From contig CM073893.1 of the NCBI GenBank assembly GCA_037176705.1, forward strand, positions 17,732,074-17,796,073: a DNA stretch of 64,000 nucleotides, in the 5' to 3' direction. The notes below the pieces were generated by a model that made no database searches, had not been told where the DNA came from, and was given only the letters and a program-made list of their open reading frames with translations. Numbering within the stretch: position 1 is the first letter of the stretch; each line of letters begins with the position of its first letter. Both the position numbers and the translations under genes were made by a program. Source of the stretch: Molossus alvarezi (taxonomy: Eukaryota; Chordata; Mammalia; Chiroptera; Molossidae). This document shows, one piece after another, positions 12,184 through 24,400 of the stretch.

Positions 12184-14339
12184 TCAACAAATGTTTTTAA
12201 TTTAAAAAGTAAAAATAAAATCCTGACATGATGTTACACTCAACTCAGAAATACATGCTTTATATTATTATCCCATCAGTTCTAGAGTTCCTAGCATATG
12301 TCACTGAAGCAGACAGACATTTTTTTTTCCCTAATAGTTATTCTCTGTTACTGCTTTTGATTTAGATAAACGACTTTCTAATTAACTACTGGTAAACTTT
12401 TTGTAGACTTTATTTAAAGTGTTAGCTGTAGAAGACTGTCAAAATATCTTTAGCACTGTGCTTTTCAAAAAGAAAGGTTAATTTCTTTTTGAAAATAATA
12501 ATGAAAGGACAATAGAATCCCAGATAAAAGAAGGAATAAGGTCTGCAAGCTAATGGATGGTATTCATCTGCCAAGAAAGGGAAGTCCATTTAAAGAGCTA
12601 ATCGGTTTTGCTAGCTTCATATGCTGAGTACTATACACTCGAATCGCTGCAATGGGAGCAAAGTGTACTGGGCAACGCTTCAGCAGATTATTTGTCTGGC
12701 CAGGAAAGACTGGCAATTCTGCCTATACAGTAATGGTCTATTCACAGCCATCTAATAGTCTGGCTTTCATTGAAGATGTGACTAACTTAAATGTTTATTA
12801 TATATTTAATACATGTCCTACTTTAAAAAATATTTCTGAACAACTATTGTACCTTATAAAACCCAATTTTTAAAAAATGTCTATACATGAGTTATGGCAG
12901 TTTTCAGCCAATATGGAGATTAATGAGCTATACAAAAAATAAAGTGCACATACTGAGAAAAATTTTTTGGAGTATTGCAGCATTAATTACAAGAGTTAGG
13001 TCTTCAGAATTTGAGAAGCAGCATGATCTGGTGGAGCAAACACAAGCTTAGGAGTCATACTGATGCCTTTGTATTCTACCTTGTTTATTTCCTAGTCATC
13101 TTAGGCTACACAAGTTATTTAATCCTTCTAAGTCTATTTCTTTATCTATAAAATGGAGGGGACAATTTTCACCCTGAAACCTTTTAAGAATCCAATTAGA
13201 TATATTTATGAAAGAGTGCTGACCTCACAGACAGGCAGAAAATTTTTCTCTACATTCTATTCAACTTTCCCCTCCCTCCCAGTGGAAAAAAAGCAGAACA
13301 CTAACACTTCTCCGAATAATTGCCAAGGATTTCAGTAACAGAAGATTCCATGTGTGAAATTATTACCAAGACAGTACTTCATAGGTAGTGGGGAGGGGGT
13401 CCACCATCAACCAGTTCAGTAATCACCTTTAATATTAATTTTCTGGTAACTAAATCTCAAAGTACAAAGCATCATTTGTATAGACAGCAGAGACATTGAA
13501 GAAATTCTCTTATTATGTGGAGAAAAATCCTTCATAAGGGATAGCTGTACTCAACTCACTAAAAAGTTATACTATATAGGAAACCATTACGTATTAAGTG
13601 GCCATTTTGTGTCCGGTTTCCCAATACTGAACTCTGGAAAAACCTTCAGGATGAAAACCTTATTTCGGAACAGAGATATGAACCAGGTTAATTCTAGAGT
13701 TTGTCCATTTCAGACGCCAAGTGGTATATGAAGATGTTAAGCCAACCACGGATGGATGAAAAATTAGGCACAGAGATGACTGGTGACCGCCATGTGAGCC
13801 TCTTACTGTGGAAGCAGAAAGGAAGACAGAAGGAATCGAGGGCTTGCTTTGGGAATCCAGCAGCCCTCTTGCTGCCTCCAGGGTTCCCTTCCCACTCTTC
13901 GGAACCCTCAGTTCACGAAGCAAATGAGCTAGGAAGAGGCTGGTCAAGAATCACCCTCCCGCCACACCTCCATCGGTCCCCTCCAGCAGCGGCCTCCGGT
14001 GCGCTCCTGACCACGGAGCACCAAGGGCCAACAAATGCGTATCTGTATCTAAAATGCAGCAGAGCAGACTTGAAGTCTCGGGTGCGCATCCACGGTGCAA
14101 TTAATTACTCCCAGGTCCTGTGCATCTATTCAGGCAGGATTTGAGGAAATTATTCAGAAACCAGCCACGTTAGGGAGACGGAGGTCTTCAGTGGAGGCAA
14201 AGTTCTCTGAGTCCTGAGTGAGCAGGGGATGGTTACTTCGGGGCTCTTTCTTATCAGTCCCCTCCCCCGCAACCTGATTTGCCTCTGTCAATTCACCCCT
14301 AAAGATAATGTCCAAGTGAGAAGAGCACAGCTTTTATTT
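12184..14339. other. Intergenic sequence upstream of SPRYD7
   Basis: Mostly unique-looking DNA. 13025-13160 is a likely MIR remnant (CTAGTCATCTTAGGCTAC, then TATTTAATCCTTCTAAG and TATAAAATGGA). The stretch 13660-14140 becomes GC-richer towards the promoter. The open frame 13701-14144 has no recognisable domain. A conserved element around 12600-12830 is possible but not provable here. Confidence 0.4.
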
Positions 14340-14684
14340 TTTTAATTTTTTAACATTTTATTTTATTTTTCAACTTTCCCAAACTTTATTAAAGAAAAAG
14401 CAATGATGGTGAATCTCTAAAACATAGTCAATTTTCTGTGAGCTTTCCCTTGAAAATGTGTTTTGATTTTTTTTTTTTTTAAGATAACTCATCTCACTAA
14501 CCAAGGGCATTTGAAAAAATTTTTGTATTGTTTAAAGTATTACAGATGTCCTCCTTTTCCCCCCAGATTTCCCCTCCTTTCCGCTCCCACCCTCCCCTCC
14601 CCACTGCTTTCCCCAGCCTACTGTCGGTTGTGCATATATACATACAAGTTCTTTGGTTTATCTCTATCCACCAGTCCTGTGGGT
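14340..14684 (-). mobile_element. L1 3' UTR fragment at the SPRYD7 promoter edge
   Basis: From 14525 the antisense L1 3' UTR is clear: TATTACAGATGTCCTCC, pyrimidine-rich CCCC/TTCC runs, GTGCATATATACATACAAG and TTCTTTGGTTTATCTCTA. The stretch 14340-14524 is T-rich and may be a degraded tail. It ends about 80 bases before the CpG island. Confidence 0.7.
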
Positions 14685-14694
14685 AGAGATAAAT
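14652..14694. repeat. Short fold-back next to the CpG island
   Basis: The left arm TTGGTTTATCTCTATCCAC is followed after about ten bases by its near-complement GTGGGTAGAGATAAATCAA, with roughly 17 of 19 bases pairing. The left arm is the normal start of an L1 3' UTR in antisense; the right arm is a second copy in the other direction. Confidence 0.75.
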
Positions 14695-14759
14695 CAAATA
14701 ATCGAGGGTGAAGACACCCTCGCCATCCGGTCAGTACTGGGACACACACGAGAGACTGA

Positions 14760-15420
14760 CCCTTGGCAGAAGAGCCCTTGCGCAGGCGCCAGACCGTCTC
14801 TCTACCGGCGGCCTGCCCAACACGCCCTCTGCCCTGCCCGGCCACTAGCCCCGCCCTCCTCCCCAGCCCCGGCCCCGCCCCGGCCCCGCCCCGCCCCGCG
14901 ATCCTCCGCTCTTCGGCTTAGGGCGGCTTCGCCTCAGCCTGCGCTGCGCCCTCCCAGCCTGGGGCGTCGCTGTACCGGCCTCTGCGCTCCACAGGGACAC
15001 CCACAACGCTTCAGCGGAGGTGGGAGGCGGAGAGGAGGGGTTGGGGGGGGGTGTCGCCACGGTCTAGGGGCTACGGGCGGTGGCGGCGGAGTTGGTGGGC
15101 CCTGCGTGATGGCCGCCTCCGTGTTCTGCTGCCTGCGGTGCTGCAGAGACGGCGGAACTGGGCACATTCCTCTGAAGGAGATGCCAGCCGTGCAGTTGGA
15201 CACGCAGCACATGGGTAAGGGCCCTTCCTTCCCCAGTCCCAACCGCCCAGTCGGGGTCGTGCGCCGCAAACTGGTCCGGGGTTGGAAGGACCACCTGCGG
15301 CTCTGCCCGCGGGGCGCCGCCCCCGCTTCTCCCCCATCGACGCTGCCTGGACCCCGGCTTGATCTCGCGGATCTCCTCCAGACGCCGGCCGACTCCACTT
15401 CGGCCCTTCTGTGTTCAAGG
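14760..15420 (+). promoter_or_regulatory. CpG island and TATA-less promoter of SPRYD7
   Basis: GC- and CpG-rich sequence in an otherwise AT-rich window, covering the 5' flank, exon 1 and the start of intron 1. It holds an NRF1-like motif TGCGCAGGCGCC at 14779-14790 and a run of CCCCGCCC GC boxes (Sp/KLF type) at about 14848-14900. No TATA box is evident near a likely start. The C-rich run around 14866-14900 and the G9 run near 15043-15052 could form i-motif or G-quadruplex structures. The transcription start probably lies between 14930 and 15100, but nothing in the sequence fixes it. Confidence 0.85.
15109..15214 (+). CDS. SPRYD7: SPRYD7 coding exon 1
   Basis: Encodes residues 1-35 and the first base of codon 36. 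The donor is GTAAGG straight after ACATGG. The reading frame stays open upstream to 14653 and downstream to 15618, but only this part matches the known protein. The ATG at 15109 is chosen because it gives the family N-terminus and lies in the CpG island. The earlier in-frame ATG at 14653 is in L1-derived sequence. Confidence 0.96.
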
Positions 15421-18400
15421 CTACGCAGCTCTAGTGGTCAGGATGTGGGTGTGTGGACCTGCCCATTTTCACTGAAATATCACAGGAACCTCCTTGGAAA
15501 TGCCCTCCTGAGACTCTTCAGAGGTCCCCAGGCGAGGGGCGCGGGTTTGGTGCCCCTCCTGCAGTGTGCCCTACTGTCGAGCTCCATTCAAAACCTGAAC
15601 ATTTTCAGGCTGCTTTAGGTCTGATCCCTGCTCCTTCTGCCAGACAATTTTCTCTCTAGCCCATCATTCACATATTGAAGGTTGATATACTGGAAGTGAT
15701 TTTCCTCTCACCTTCTAAAGTCAAAACGAGGCAGATTGCAAGAGCCTGAAGTCGCATCTCAGATCACAGTCTGCCATTTCAGCTAAAACCTCCTATTACC
15801 TAACTCCTCTGTAGTCACGGTTAAAGGTGTTGTAATTTCATCTGACTAGCCTCTTCCCAACAGGTCAGGCTATTGCAAATTAAAACAACATTTTGCTCCT
15901 TTGCATCTATGTTTTTTCAAACGGGAGTATAACTTCTCATCAGACATTCTTCCTCTCCCCTGTGCAGCCTCTTTCACCCACATTATTTCTGTTCTTAGAC
16001 TTTTCCCATAGTTTTATGCTTCTGGAGTTTGGCTCTAGAAGCAGAGATTTCCCAATGTAATTATTTCAGTTAGAGTATTTTTTGTGTATCATTCTCTTAT
16101 AAATATATTTATGCACTTTCGATTTTTCCCACATCTCTCATTGGCTAAAGGAGAATGCATTGAAGTAACAAACTTTGTACGTGGGTATTTATTTTTAATT
16201 CTTGGATTTTCTAAGTGTAATACAGAGCCTAACCACATAAATATATGGGAGGTATGTATGTATCTGTATATCTCTTTAAATTATTTCTTATCCATTATCA
16301 TTTATAGACAGGGATTTTCAAATCCTGTTATTTCTCACAGAAAATGCTTCCATTTCACTTACTCATTCAACTGATATTTATTGAGTGACTATCAGTGGCA
16401 GGCATTGTTTTAGGTGCTGGGAACACAGTCAAGAACAACCATATGTAGTTCCTGGAGCTTATGATCAATCGGCCTTAGCTCTTTTTATCTACTGCCAAAC
16501 TCCTGATTTACTGCAGGCTGCTCTTTGGAGCATTCCTTTTCTCTGGTCTCTTCTCTATGAAGAGCTGGTCAGTTGTTCTCATTCCACTAACCTTTTCCAT
16601 GTCTGCTCAGCAACTTTCAGTAGAATAACGTCATCTCCAAGTGTACTGCTTGTGTAGAGATTTTTTCTTAACCTTTCTTCCATTAAGTTCAAATTCTTCA
16701 ATCACAAAAGAAACCTGATTTTAGAAACTGAATAAGAGAGGAAAGGCTTGTTGTGTTAGGAGTACGTTTCAAGCACAAATGAATATTAAGTTGAACATAT
16801 GAGAAGCACACTAAGCAAATATGCATGTATTTGGATATGTGAAAGCTTGTATTAGATAACCTAAAGAATGTAATTGCTTTTTTTTTTAAACAAAATAGTC
16901 TCTACATTTCATATCCAAATGAATGTTTTATCTTTCAAAGTTATCACTTATTTTGGTAATGTTGCATTGCTTAAAACCATTTTGGAATTCCTCTGTTGGG
17001 ATTTTCTATTGGCATAGGTTTTGAAAATATTTGCAATTTTTTCCGTAAAACATACTATTTTATTTTATTTTATTTTAATTATCCTCACCTGAGGATATTT
17101 TTGCATCTATCTTCAGATAGAGCGGGAGGGAGCAAGGGAGGCAGAGAGAGGGAGAAACATCAACATGAGAGACACATGGATTGGTTGCCACCCACACAAC
17201 CCCAACCAGGGCTGGGGACGAACTGCAACTGAGGTATGTGCCCTTAGCAGGAATCGAATCTGGGACTTCCCAGTCCATGGGCCGATGCTCTAACCACTGA
17301 GCAAAGCCGGCAAGGGCTTAAAACATACTCTTTGATTATGTTTGTATGTGCTCTGACTGTACTCAAATTTGCTTTGACTTTCTGATTAATAAAACTTTAC
17401 AAATTACATAATTCAAACATACGATATCTTTGTACTTAAAGAAGTAGAATATACCTAAAATAATGCCCCAGTGATTCACAAATACTCCAGAATGTTTCCT
17501 GAATATATTCATCTTTCTATATAAAACATCTCAGTACCTAGCAAATGTCTTGGAGATAGAAAATGATATTGAAGTTAGAGAATTATGCCATGCTCAGAGT
17601 TGGTTCTGTGGTTCCATCTGAGTAGATTATATTGTATTGAGAGTCTTCTGATACTTCCATTAATTTAGCACCTTAGGATGATATCCAAGACAGTAAGTCA
17701 TCTACTATAGAAACTTGGTATTAGAAGATTTTAATATGTATGGGAACCTCAGGGCATTGTTAGTTAAGAAAAAAATACCACTTATTTGCATAATTCTTTG
17801 AAATGTGTTTTACTTAGAATGCTTTTAGTTATAAGTAGTAAAACTACAACTAAGAATTGTTTAAACAATTTATTGTTACATGTAACTGAAAAAAGTATAA
17901 AGGCAGCAAGAGCTTTAGGAAAGACTGTTGCCAAGGACTGGGTTTCTTCTCTTCTCTTCTGCTGTTTTGTTGTGAAGGCTGGCTTCCATGATAACTTGCA
18001 GCAGCAGCTTGGGCTTCCTCATTTAGGTCCAGCAAGAATGAGAAGAGTGTCTTCCTTTCTTTGTTTTCTGCAAAAGTCCTGAGACTGTCTCTGATTTTAG
18101 TGGCTTAGGTCATATAACCATTTTTTCATTCGGTCACTGTGGCCAAGAAATGTGGAATGCACGATTGACTTAACCTAGGTCAAAGCTGTACCCCTGAAGC
18201 CAGAGATTGAGTCAGCTTCCTTGGAACTGTTTTGATCTCCAGCAGGAAAGCTGTCGGGAAAGGGAAAACAGATGCTACATGTCCACTATAAAGTGCTTAG
18301 CAGAGCATATATATTCATTCATTTCTATATCATTTATTTGCTGAACATCTGTTAGATGCCAAGCATTACACGGTCTTTGCCATCAAGGAGGAGCTGGGCC

Positions 18401-21400
18401 CTGGGTTCTATCCAGTTGAAATTACTGGAGTTATATTTTTTAACCAGGTGTAAATTATAAAGTTACTTACCCAGAATTTGGACTTCAACATTTATAATGA
18501 GAAAAAAAGTGGATACTAGTGAATTCTTAATCATGTAAGATTCTTAGTTTTACCTTATTTAAGAGAGAGTATCTGTATTAGAGTCTGAAAATTTAGAATT
18601 GTAATTGAGACTGAAAATTTTGCATTTCTATTATTTATTTGTCCCAAATAATTTTTGTTTAAACATGAATTCAATCATGAATTAATGACATAACTGCCTC
18701 CCTGCTAATACCTTTTGTTACTATGTCCTAGTTTTGTTTAACCCTCTCAGAAGAAGTCCCATGTAGTTCTAATAGCCAGATTTTCTTGGCTTATACACTT
18801 ATTACCTGTGTTGTAGTAATACTGGCCACTGATCTTGGGAGTCACATGCCTCGGTGTTATGGTATATTTCTTGATATTAGAATTATGTTAAGTCTCTTCA
18901 TGTTCTCTGATACACATTCTTTCCTTAATCGAGATTTGGAAAAGTATTGGTATTGGGGTCACACTACCAAGACAGTTTTTTCAGTCTCACCTATCCAATG
19001 TTACTGAGCTAAACTAAAAATTTCCGTGAAAATCAAATGTTTTTAATGATGTTAAAGCCTTTATTACATATTTGCAATATGATTGATAGTGGCTGTCTTC
19101 TAAACATTTTTTAAGATCCTAAAATTAGCATTTTTTAGTGTTACCTATTTCAAGAACATAGATGTATGTTTCTTTCCATATTCTATGTACTCTTCAGTTC
19201 TTACTTGACTAATGCACTAGCATACTACTTTGTATAGTAGATATTCAGACAGTTTTTAGTAGATTGTTTTAATTCATTTGTATTGAATTGAAAATTATAC
19301 TAATTTACTAAAGTTTTTAACTGTTTATGCTTTTATTTAAATTAAGAGATTTATGAAATCAAATTGATTTGTTGACTAAAAATTAAAGTTAATCTATTTC
19401 TATATTTAAAGCATTTTAAGTATTCAGCATAATTCAGAGTTTGAAACTGCCTAATTAAACAAGATTTCTAGCTACAAATGAATATTATTAATTTTATTTT
19501 TAGAGAGAGAGACATCGACATGATAGATAGATAGATCAGCTGCCTCTTGCACGCCCCCTACTGGTGGTAGAGCCTGCAACTTAGGCATGTATCCTGACTA
19601 GGAATCAAACCAGGACCTCAGTCCATGGGACAAGCTCAGTCCACTGAGCCACACCAGCGGGGCTACAAATGAATATTAAATATAAATGTTTTCTCAGGAA
19701 AAATAGTGAATTAAATATTTAAATAATTTATCATTATTTCCATATTTCACAGTACATGTAGTGTCCTTGTTTTTTGTGGACCAAGTGTTAAAAGTGAAAC
19801 AAAAATTAACCTTGATTGTTGGATAACAAAATACAAAACTTTACATTGTCTGCATTTTTTTTGTTTAGGAACAGATGTTGTTATTGTAAAAAATGGAAGA
19901 AGAATATGTGGAACAGGAGGTTGTTTAGCCAGTGCACCTTTACATCAAAACAAAAGCTACTTTGAATTCAAAATCCAGTCCACAGGTTGGTATAATGGTA
20001 CTTTACTATTAAGAGTCCTAATTGTTCTAAATATTAGGAATTTTTTTCAATATATGAAAAAGATTAATGAGGTAATAAAAAAGCTCTAAACTGTTACTTA
20101 GAAGATATTTTCTTCCACGTCTTGTGTGATTCTGGTTTAATTAGTTAATTTAGTTAAATTAGATTCAGTTTTCTTTTTTATAAAATGGGTGTAAAGGAGC
20201 TGCCCTTCCTGCTGATTAACATGAGCTATATTTATGAAAGTGTTTTAAAGACAGGACATACTAGATCATTGTGAGGCACTGGCATTATTATTAATATAAT
20301 TAATTATTAATGGAAGCTAGGTACACCATTTCATTTGAACATATAAAATGTAGACTCTTACTGTTGTAACCCAGGAGATCGACCAAACTCAGACGCCGAG
20401 ATGGGGTTTAATAAAAGGAGTTTATTGAGCTAAGTCCGCAGGCACCTGCAGTATGTCCCACACAGGAGTAACTGCGGCCCCGGAGAGCTAAAATGGCTCC
20501 TTTTTATAGGATTTTGTAAGGGGGGGGGGGTGCTACGTGTAAGCAAGCATGTTACAGAAGCGGAATTTAGCAGTTAGTTAATTACCTGTTACTCAGTTTC
20601 CCAGACATCTCAAAGGTCAAGATGTTTTCAATAGATTATCCCTGGCGCCGACCCCAGGATTACTCAAGGGTTAGTTATTACCCCAGGGTTAGCAATTACT
20701 TAGGGATTAGTTAGTGAAGAATGTTCTTCAGTAAATGAGTAAACTGACAACCCCTTTGGTTGTCGTGAAGGCCTCTGGGAGTTTGGGTCAATGGCACTGA
20801 GTTATAACATTTCTATATATTTTAGGTTAATATCAATCTTATGAATCTGAGTTTTTCTCTTTAATTCTTGTTAAGATAGCTTGAAGCAATTAACAGATTT
20901 AGAATTCCAGTAAGTCTCAAGTCTGTGCTTTCTTTAAAATTTAATGGAGTTTCTTTCTTTTTTTTAACTTATCTTTATTGTTGAATGCATTATAGATGCT
21001 CCTCATTTTTCCCCTATTGACCCCCTCCTCCCCACTCCTGCTCCCCTCTTGCCTTTCCCTACACTGTTGTCTGTGTCCACTGGTTATACATATAAGTTCT
21101 TTGGTTTATTTCTTCCCACCTCCCAGCCCCCCTTCGCTTTGAGGTTTGTCAGTCTAACAACCAATTTGTACTTCTTAATCCCTTCACCTTTTTCACCCAT
21201 TCCCCCAAACCCCCTCCCATCTGGCAACCAACAAAATGTTCTCTGTATCTATGAGAATGTTTCTGTTCTACATGTTCATTTTTGTTTGTAGATTCAATTG
21301 TCAATAGATATATATTCATTGCCATTTTGTTTGTTCATGTTTTTTATCTTTTTCTTCAACAAGACCCTTCAATATTTCATATAATAACAGTTTGGTGGTG

Positions 21401-24400
21401 ATGAACTCCTTAACTTTTTCTTGTCTGGGAAACTCTTTATATGGCCGTCAATTCTAAATGACAGCTTTGCAGATAGAGTAATCTTGGATGTAGGTTCTTG
21501 CTTTTCATCACTCTGAATATTTCTTGCCACTCCCTTCTGGCCTGCAAAGTTTCTTTTGAGAAATCAGCTGACAGTCTTATGGGAACTCCCTTGTAGGTAA
21601 TTAACTGCTTTTCTCTTGCTACTTTTAAGATTCCCTCTTTGTCTTTAACCTTTTGCATTTTGATGATGATGTGTCTTGGTGTGGGCCTCTTTGGGTTCAT
21701 CTTGTTTGGGATTCTCTGTGCTTCCTGGACTTGTATGTCTGTTTCCTTCACCAAGTTAGGGAAGTTTTCTGCTATTATTGTTTCAAATAGGTTTTCGATT
21801 TCTTGTTCTCTCTCTTCTCCTTCTCGCACCCCCAAGATGCAAATGTTGGCACGCTTGAAGTGGTCCCAGAGGCTCCTTTCATTATCCTCATTTTTTTGGA
21901 TTCTTTTGTCTTTTTGCTATTCTGATTGGGTGTTTTTTGCTTCCTTATATTCCAAATCGATGGTTTGCTTCTTGGCTTTACCTACTCTACTACTGAATCT
22001 GTGTAAATTATTCTTTACTTCAGTTAGTGCCTCCTTCATTTCTGACTGGTCCTTTTTTATGCTCTTGAAACCCTCACTAAGTTCATTTAAGTTCTCACTA
22101 AGTTCATTGAGCATCCCTATAAGCAGTGTTTTGAACTCAGCATCTGTTAGGTTGCTTCTCTCCATTTCACTTAGTTCTTTTTCTGGGGTTTTGTTCTGTT
22201 CTTTCATTTGGGACCTGTTTCTTTGTCACCTCATTTTGGCTGCCTTTCTGTGTTTGTTTCTATGTATTACTTAACAAGAGGTATGGGGCTAGCTGAGACC
22301 AGATGCTGCTTTTTTGAAAGAATTTAGGAAAACCTGAAGCAGGATCCAAGACAGGCCAATCCTATGGTAAAGCAACTGGCAACACCTTGGGTGGGCCTGA
22401 AAGTGGGGTCAGTCAGGGCCTCAGGGAATCACCAGGGTGGGGCAAACAATGTGAGCCAGGTTGCTGGAGTCTCAGATATGATGGCTGTCTGCTGCCCCAG
22501 GGAAGGGCTCACCAAAGGAACAAAGGCCTTTGACAGCACCTCTGTCCAGGAGAAAGCTGCCTCTCCAGCCCTCGCTCCAATGCCAAATAACTCAGTTCTT
22601 CCGCATATGTCTTTCAAGCTGCCTCCCCCACGCTGGAGTCTGGAGGAGCGAGTCTGAATCTGAGTAAGTCCGTGTGCGGGCCCTTTAAGAGGATCTGCCT
22701 AGGGCTCCAGCAGCCTCAGCCTCCCTCAGCCTCAGTTTCTGCTGGTTTTATAGCCAGAAGTGATGGGGATTCTCTTCCTGGCACTGAAACCCTGAGCTGG
22801 GTGCCTGGGGTGGGATGGGGACCCCTCAGTCCTCGGGGAGAACCTTCCCAGCCAAGGTGTCCTCCTGATTTTCATCCCCCACACGTGAGTGTGGGACTAG
22901 CCCGTCGTGCCTCTGCCCCTCCTACCAGTCTGGATGTGGCTGCTTCTTTAATCCCGTAGTTGTAGGACCTTCATTCAGCTTGATTTCAGGCGGCTTTGAA
23001 TGATGGTTGTTCTGTAGTTTAGTTGTAACTCTGATGTGATTGTGGGAGGACGTGATACCACGTTTACCTACGCTGCCATCTTGATCGGAAGTCCTGCTGT
23101 TTCTTGAATTGTATAATAAGTCTATGTGAGTACTATAATGGTTAACAAATCAGTTAACTTGTGGCAATATTGAATATGAGGAATTTTAAAAAACTGATTG
23201 ATTTTAGAAAGAGAGACATCAATTTGTTGTTCCACTTATTCATGCATTTATTGGTTGGTTCCTATATGTCCCCTGACCAGGGATCGAACCTGCACCCTGG
23301 CATATCCAGACGATGTAACTAACTGAGCAACCTGGCAATTTTTTAAAGCTTTATTATAAAGAAACTTCTAGTAAAACACAGTATATGAGTAATGTAGATG
23401 TAGAATAGGAACACTAGAGTGGAGTAAATCAATCCTACTCTTATCCGACTGGCTTTAATGATATAAAACATTCCTCTGGAACTTGTTTTCTAATTAGTTT
23501 TTTTTTAGTTTTATTTTTTTCTAATTAGTTTTAAATACTGATTTTCTTAAGTGCATGAAGTAAATATAATCTGTCCTCTATTCCGTTCTAAGTTAACTCA
23601 CTGGCTGCAAAATGTCTCTGGTTACTGTGACCTTCTGAAGTATAACATACCTTTTCTCAAGAGATGCAAATATTTTCTTGAGCCTTATATCTAACACCAA
23701 TTTTTATGTGGATTTTCTGTAAAGGATGATATGCCTAAGATAAATGTGCTGTTGGAATTTGTTGCATTGATCTCAGTGAAAGATTGAGACAGTTGTGTCA
23801 ACGTGTATCACAGCATGCACAGTTCTTTAGGAGTAAGAAGACTCTCTAACCCTGTTTAGAACTGTTGTCGTGTGAAATTAGTTATATTATCTCTTGTCAC
23901 TCTTAAAATTGTCCCATTTTGGAGGATAAATTATAATAGTCAAACTATTTAGGAGGACAAGACAGTGAAGTTGAGACATGCAGCTTTTTGATGATCTCAC
24001 TCAATCCAGAAAAATTTTTGACAACATGGTCTTCAGATCTTCCATTCATAGAATTTGTCCTAACTGATTTTGATAAAAGACTGGGAAGGAGACGGTTTGA
24101 GACAAAATTCAGAGATCTAGGTATTCTGTTTGGCTATTTGTTGTGAAAGTTGTTTGCTTTATTTTTCTTTTTTTTTAATTTATTTTTTTAATCCTCACTC
24201 GAGGACATTTTCCCATTTTTTTGTTCAGAGTGGAAGGGAGAGAGAGGAAAAAAGAGAGAGAGAGAGAGAAACATCGAGGTGAAAGGGACACATCGAGTGG
24301 CTGCTACCCGCCCGACCCAACCAGGGTCGGGGGACAAACTGCAACCGAGGTACATGCCCTTAGCTGGAACTGAACCCAGATCTCTCTGGACCATAGGCCG

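Noticed and set aside
13701..14144. A 147-codon frame upstream of SPRYD7 as a divergent gene
   Set aside because: No recognisable domain, no good start context and no neighbouring exons. The GC-rich sequence near the CpG island makes chance frames likely.
14653..15618. A 321-codon open frame across the promoter and exon 1
   Set aside because: Only 15109-15214 matches a protein. The rest is CpG-island sequence without stops and read-through into intron 1.
20362..23093. LTR plus HAL1 as one provirus
   Set aside because: The internal part has L1 ORF1 and an A-tail, not retroviral genes. The two elements are independent insertions.
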